Source of the DNA: Monosporascus cannonballus
Taxonomy: Eukaryota; Ascomycota; Sordariomycetes; Xylariales
Direction of reading: 5' to 3'
Assembly: GCA_004154925.1 (NCBI GenBank)
Contig: QJNS01000049.1
Coordinates: forward strand, 124,001 to 188,000
DNA length: 64,000 nt
Position numbers and translations under genes: made by a program. Below, piece by piece: positions 60,718 to 64,000 of this stretch. Each line of letters begins with the position of its first letter. Position 1 is the stretch's first letter. The notes under the pieces were generated by a model that saw only the letters and a list, made by a program, of their open reading frames with translations, had not been told where the DNA came from and made no database searches.

Positions 60718-60930
60718 ATTCGTTTTTGTTATTTTCGGTTTTATCTGGATTTTTTAAATCGTTATATAGTATTTTGTAAACTTTATCTGGTAATAAATTA
60801 TATTAATGCGGCAATTTCCTTAAGTTTGCGATAAACGGAATTTGGAATATTTTCCGTATTTTTTCCTTCCGTTTTTCGAATTGTTTTCGGGTATAAGCGA
60901 AGTCGTTATTATTATATATAATATCGTTAT
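60718..60930 (-). pseudogene. Decayed protein fragment within the presumed hAT element
   Basis: The minus strand is readable for about 70 codons with a single stop: NNDFAYTRKQFEKRKEKIRK, IFQIPFIANLRKLPH, YNLLPDKVYKILYNDLKN. It looks like a real protein. I do not recognise it. Its strand agrees with the hAT-like motif at the right edge of the window. Confidence 0.35.
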
Positions 60931-61167
60931 TTAAATTAAATATTTTGGTTCGTATATAAAATAATATGATTAAAATTAATTTAAATTATTACGGTAATAT
61001 TAATTAATAATTAAAATAATATTTTAACCGAATACGATTTTCAATACGTTTTAATACTATGGAGAAATATTAGATATATAATAAATTACGTATAAAATAA
61101 GTAAAACCGGGGAATATGTTATTAATCCGTTATTATAATATTAAAACGATTTCATTCGAACGGATAT

Positions 61168-61332
61168 TGTAAGGGGCTGCATACGCAGTAACTAAGGATA
61201 TGGGCCACAATAGGTCTATTAAGAAATCTAAGGAACAACTAAGAAGATATGTGGGAACAACTAGCTATATATACGAGAGCCACGGGATTAGCGTTACGTT
61301 AATCGTTTTACTAGGGCCTTTGGTCCGTGACA
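61168..61332 (+). repeat. 5' LTR of element J
   Basis: 165 bp, nearly unmutated: TGTAAGGGGCTGCATACGC to GGTCCGTGACA. The 82-codon plus-strand frame at 61200-61448 lies mostly in this LTR and is not taken as a gene. Confidence 0.9.
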
Positions 61333-62512
61333 TAACCCCCTCCTCTAACTTAATCCTCGTTTTTTCCCATTACGCGGCAAATATTTATTCGCAGTACCCT
61401 TTGAGGGACTTTGTTCTAAGGCGGCAATATTCGCAAATTCTAATCTGAGGGGTTTTCCGACGATTACGGGGAGATTACGCCGCATACATTATGTCCGTAC
61501 GTTTTTGGCGTATTACGCATTATTAGCTCTATATTTTTGCGTTATTTTCCCTAAGGCTTTTTTTTGCCAATTTCTTTAACGTTTCGTAAGTATCGAATTT
61601 ATTTAAGTTTTTTTAAATTTTATCGAACGTTTCCGTAATTATTTTTTATTATTTAAATAATAACAGAACTTTTAAAACCTTATTAATGCCAATATATCGA
61701 ATATAAATTTTTTCCTTTTAAAATAATTTTTCCGAAAATACCCCGTTCCGTTATATTTTAACTAACGTTTTTTCGTTTATTAATAATATTTATATTAATA
61801 ATTAACGATTAACGTACCGATTTCCATATTTTCCATAATATTACTTTTTAATTAAAAAATTATTATACGTAAACGTACCGGCATAAAAGCCGTTAAAAAT
61901 GATATTTCCGAACGGCGAAAAAATTACGCGAACTTTTTCCAAATATTAGGTTACCTTTTATAATCCAATTAATTTTTTGTTTCGATATTAAGGCCCGAAA
62001 TTAACAAAAAAGCTTTGGCTTTATTCGGTTATTTATTTTTTCCGGCTTAATAAAAAGCATTTTCGAATATAAAAACGTATTTGGACGCCGTTTAAACGTT
62101 ATATTAACGTAATTTAATTAAGCATTAACCAATTTTTTATTCTTTATTAAATTTTTTAAAAGTAATGGTAATATAATTTAAAAAAATTTAAAAATTCGGT
62201 TTTTTAAAGGTTTTTTATATATACGGCAAAAATATCAACTTTTAAAATTAACGGCTAAAAATTCCCCAGATATAAAAATATTACGTACGATTTTCGTTAA
62301 TCGCTTTTTTATTAACGAATAATTTCCTATTTATTTCGAACCTTTAAACGTTATAATCCTTAGAACCTTATAATTCGCAAACGGTTCGTAAAACCTAACG
62401 GCACGGTTTTTCGGTATCCATAGCGAATAAATTAAATAATAATAACGGGTACGTAATATTGGCGTATTTCTTACGGCGACGGACCGTTCGCAAAAAAGGA
62501 GATTTCTTAATA
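61333..62512 (+). pseudogene. Gag-like remnant inside element J
   Basis: No frame is open for long. After allowing RIP stops, the plus strand has a segment near 62060-62230 with TPFKRYINVI and INQFFILYQIF, which is reminiscent of the retrotransposon Gag capsid fold region (W-x3-K-x-Y). The similarity is weak. No protease or RT motif and no zinc knuckle are seen. Confidence 0.4.
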
Positions 62513-62677
62513 TGTAAAGGGCTATATACGTAATAACTAAGGATATGGGCCATAACAGATCTATTAAGAAATTTAAAGAATAATTAACAAAATACGTAAA
62601 AGTAATTAGTTATATATATAGAAGCTACGGGATTAACGTTACGTTAATCCCTTTATTAGGGCCCTTGACCCGTCACA
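62513..62677 (+). repeat. 3' LTR of element J
   Basis: 165 bp, TGTAAAGGGCTATATACG to GACCCGTCACA. Many C-to-T and G-to-A changes relative to the 5' LTR and to the solo LTR at 16144-16308 show that RIP hit this end much harder. Confidence 0.9.
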
Positions 62678-63749
62678 AATATCTAAATAGTATAATTAAG
62701 AAATAATTTTTAAAATATTAATTAAATTATTTATGTTTATATTAAAAATAGTCGTTAATAATATTTTTAATAAATTATTATGAATACGGTATACCGAGCC
62801 TTTTTTTTAAAAAAAATTTAAATTTAATAAGAAAATTTCGGTAAAGTTTCCGTAATTCGAAATAAAAATACGTATAATAAATTATATATTTTGTTTATTA
62901 TATTTTTTCTAATATTATTTATACGTTTACTTAAAGTATTTATACTGTTTGCCCGTAAGGTACATTATTAGATAATTTTAATTAAAAATATTTTTGTTAC
63001 TTGTTAAAATAATTATGGAATTTGATAACCATATTACTTCATAGTAAATAAATTAAGACAGAAAGATAAAGTAAGAAGCAATTATTAATAGATAATTTAT
63101 TAATATATTTAAGAATTTTCGAAATTATTAATTTGGTATTTCTTTATAATAATTATAATTATATTAATAATCCGTTAATAAATTTAGAAAATATTAGTTT
63201 TTTCCCATTTTTTATTTTTTCTTTATTTTTTCATTTTTTGTCCGGGTAATACTTTTAATAAGCTTTAACGATATGCTTTTCGTATTTATGTAAATACTTA
63301 AATATAATTTTGTATACGCCTACCATATGGGAAATATAGGTTTCCCGGGAAAAACCAAAATTATTTGTTATTTAAATAAATATTTAAACATATTAACAAA
63401 ATAACGAATAAGTTTAATATTATTAAAAAACAATATATAATTCGTTTTTTTAATAATAAATATTTACGTATAAATATTTAAATTATAAGGTATATTTTTA
63501 TAATACGTAATAAAAAGAAGATAACCGAATTTTAACCGTTATAAACGTTACGGATTATTTAAAGTACGTTTTTGTAATTTAAAATCTTATGTATAATTAT
63601 ATTTTGTTGGATTTATAAAAAGGCTTTTTTTATTAAAGTCAAAATAAATTTAAATAATTATGTTATGATTATTTTAAAAAATAAGTATTAATATAATTAT
63701 ATATTTCTTGGGGGTTAATACGGTTTTTGCCTTATTTCGGCAAGTTTTT
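62678..63749. other. A+T-rich interior of the presumed hAT element
   Basis: No readable gene. A T-rich run (tttttcccattttttatttttt) is near 63190-63240. Confidence 0.4.
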
Positions 63750-64000
63750 GAAATTTTTGTTTTATTCGCCTAAAACTTTTCCAGACTTATTCGGTAATTT
63801 TATATTATAAGTTTTAAAAAAGTTATTAAATACTTTTTGTAAAATATATAACATATATACATAATGCCGAATTTTGTTTACCTATTCGAATTTATCGTTT
63901 AATTTTCGATAAAACTATTTTTATACAGTTATTAATTTAATATTAAAGTTATTATTCGTAATAAGAACGCGAAATCGGTCGGTTATTTTTAATTTTTTTA
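63750..64000 (-). pseudogene. hAT-transposase-like fragment, cut by window end
   Basis: Reading minus from 64000, LKITDRFRVLITNNNFNIKL resembles the hAT block with a T-D-N-A-S-N-N core (here TNNNFN). About 60 codons later KIRHYVYMLYILQKVFNNFF resembles the following R-C-x-A/G-H-x-x-N-L-V-x-K-A block. The spacing is right for hAT. The aspartate and Cys/His residues are altered, so even if the call is right the gene is dead. Confidence 0.4.

Larger units (their letters stand above)
61168..62677 (+). mobile_element. Element J, short LTR retroelement (1.51 kb), gag-sized interior
   Basis: Two 165-bp LTRs (61168-61332, 62513-62677) beginning TGTAA and ending CA enclose only 1180 bp. The target duplication is gatat (61163-61167) and aatat (62678-62682), differing by a RIP-type G-to-A change. 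The interior can hold a Gag but no pol, so J is a non-autonomous element that would depend on a full-length relative. The strand is taken from the purine run aaaaaaggagatttcttaa before the right LTR, which fits a polypurine tract. Confidence 0.85.
58859..64000 (-). mobile_element. Probable hAT-type DNA transposon, left terminus inside, right end outside the window
   Basis: Immediately after the broken LTR the sequence reads agggtgagggaatgggtacc, followed by about 170 bp crowded with gggtaccc/acccatggg words in both orientations. Subterminal repeats of this kind with an (t)agggtg end are usual for hAT elements. A minus-strand fragment at the far right has hAT-like motifs. J is inserted in it. 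The right terminus and the 8-bp duplication cannot be checked because the window ends, so the identification is tentative. Confidence 0.45.

Noticed and set aside
61200..61448. 82-codon plus-strand frame as a gene of J
   Set aside because: Most of it is LTR sequence; the homologous solo LTR at 16144-16308 is not continued by the same frame.
1..64000. Mitochondrial DNA or an A+T-rich bacterial/plasmid origin
   Set aside because: No mitochondrial, tRNA or rRNA genes are seen; the LTR elements with chromodomains, the RIP pattern and nested insertions indicate a fungal nuclear genome.

Overview
This window looks like a transposon graveyard from the genome of a filamentous ascomycete (Pezizomycotina) with repeat-induced point mutation (RIP). 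The sequence is extremely A+T rich. CpA/TpG is depleted and TpA enriched, while CpG is still common (acg, tcg, cgt everywhere). Reading frames of recognisable retroelement proteins are broken mainly where CAA, CAG or TGG codons have become TAA, TAG or TGA. I found no intact host gene, tRNA, rRNA or CRISPR array. Almost every short open frame is a shadow or a fragment of a decayed element.

Left and centre (about 0.2-46.8 kb): a stack of nested LTR retrotransposons. Labels H, E, G, C, A, B, F, I, D and J are mine. H is the oldest host element (minus-strand chromovirus-type Ty3/Gypsy). Its pieces lie at 176-3222 and 11946-14174. E (3223-11945, minus) sits in H, and G (4545-11485, an unrelated minus-strand Gypsy element) sits in E. 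C (14175-33750, minus) also sits in H, A (15501-28105, plus) sits in C, and B (19189-24730, plus) sits in the reverse transcriptase of A, so nesting is four deep. A solo LTR of family J (16144-16308) sits in the gag of A. D (33751-38944, plus) is a Ty1/Copia element. F (38945-45320, minus) and I (45321 to about 47.1 kb, plus) are further members of the H/C/A family. Target-site duplications of 5 bp support G, A, E and the J copies; several differ only by RIP-type transitions.

The H/E/C/A/F/I family shares about 200 bp at one LTR end, including a conserved palindrome, but carries different tandem-repeat modules in the other part of the LTR. Several copies also carry a coiled-coil reading frame antisense to the 3' end of pol.

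Right part (about 47.2-57.9 kb): deeply decayed A+T-rich DNA with a few plus-strand fragments of unidentified proteins. Then come a solo LTR (57906-58186) with a perfect 5-bp duplication, and a truncated LTR (58533-58858) broken by the terminus of what looks like a hAT DNA transposon that runs off the window. This contains a small gag-only-sized LTR element, J (61168-62677).

The elements do not work together as a pathway. The window records successive insertions, LTR recombination and RIP. Boundaries come from reading terminal TG/CA, duplications and motif matches by eye. Protein calls rest on motif recognition, not on database searches.
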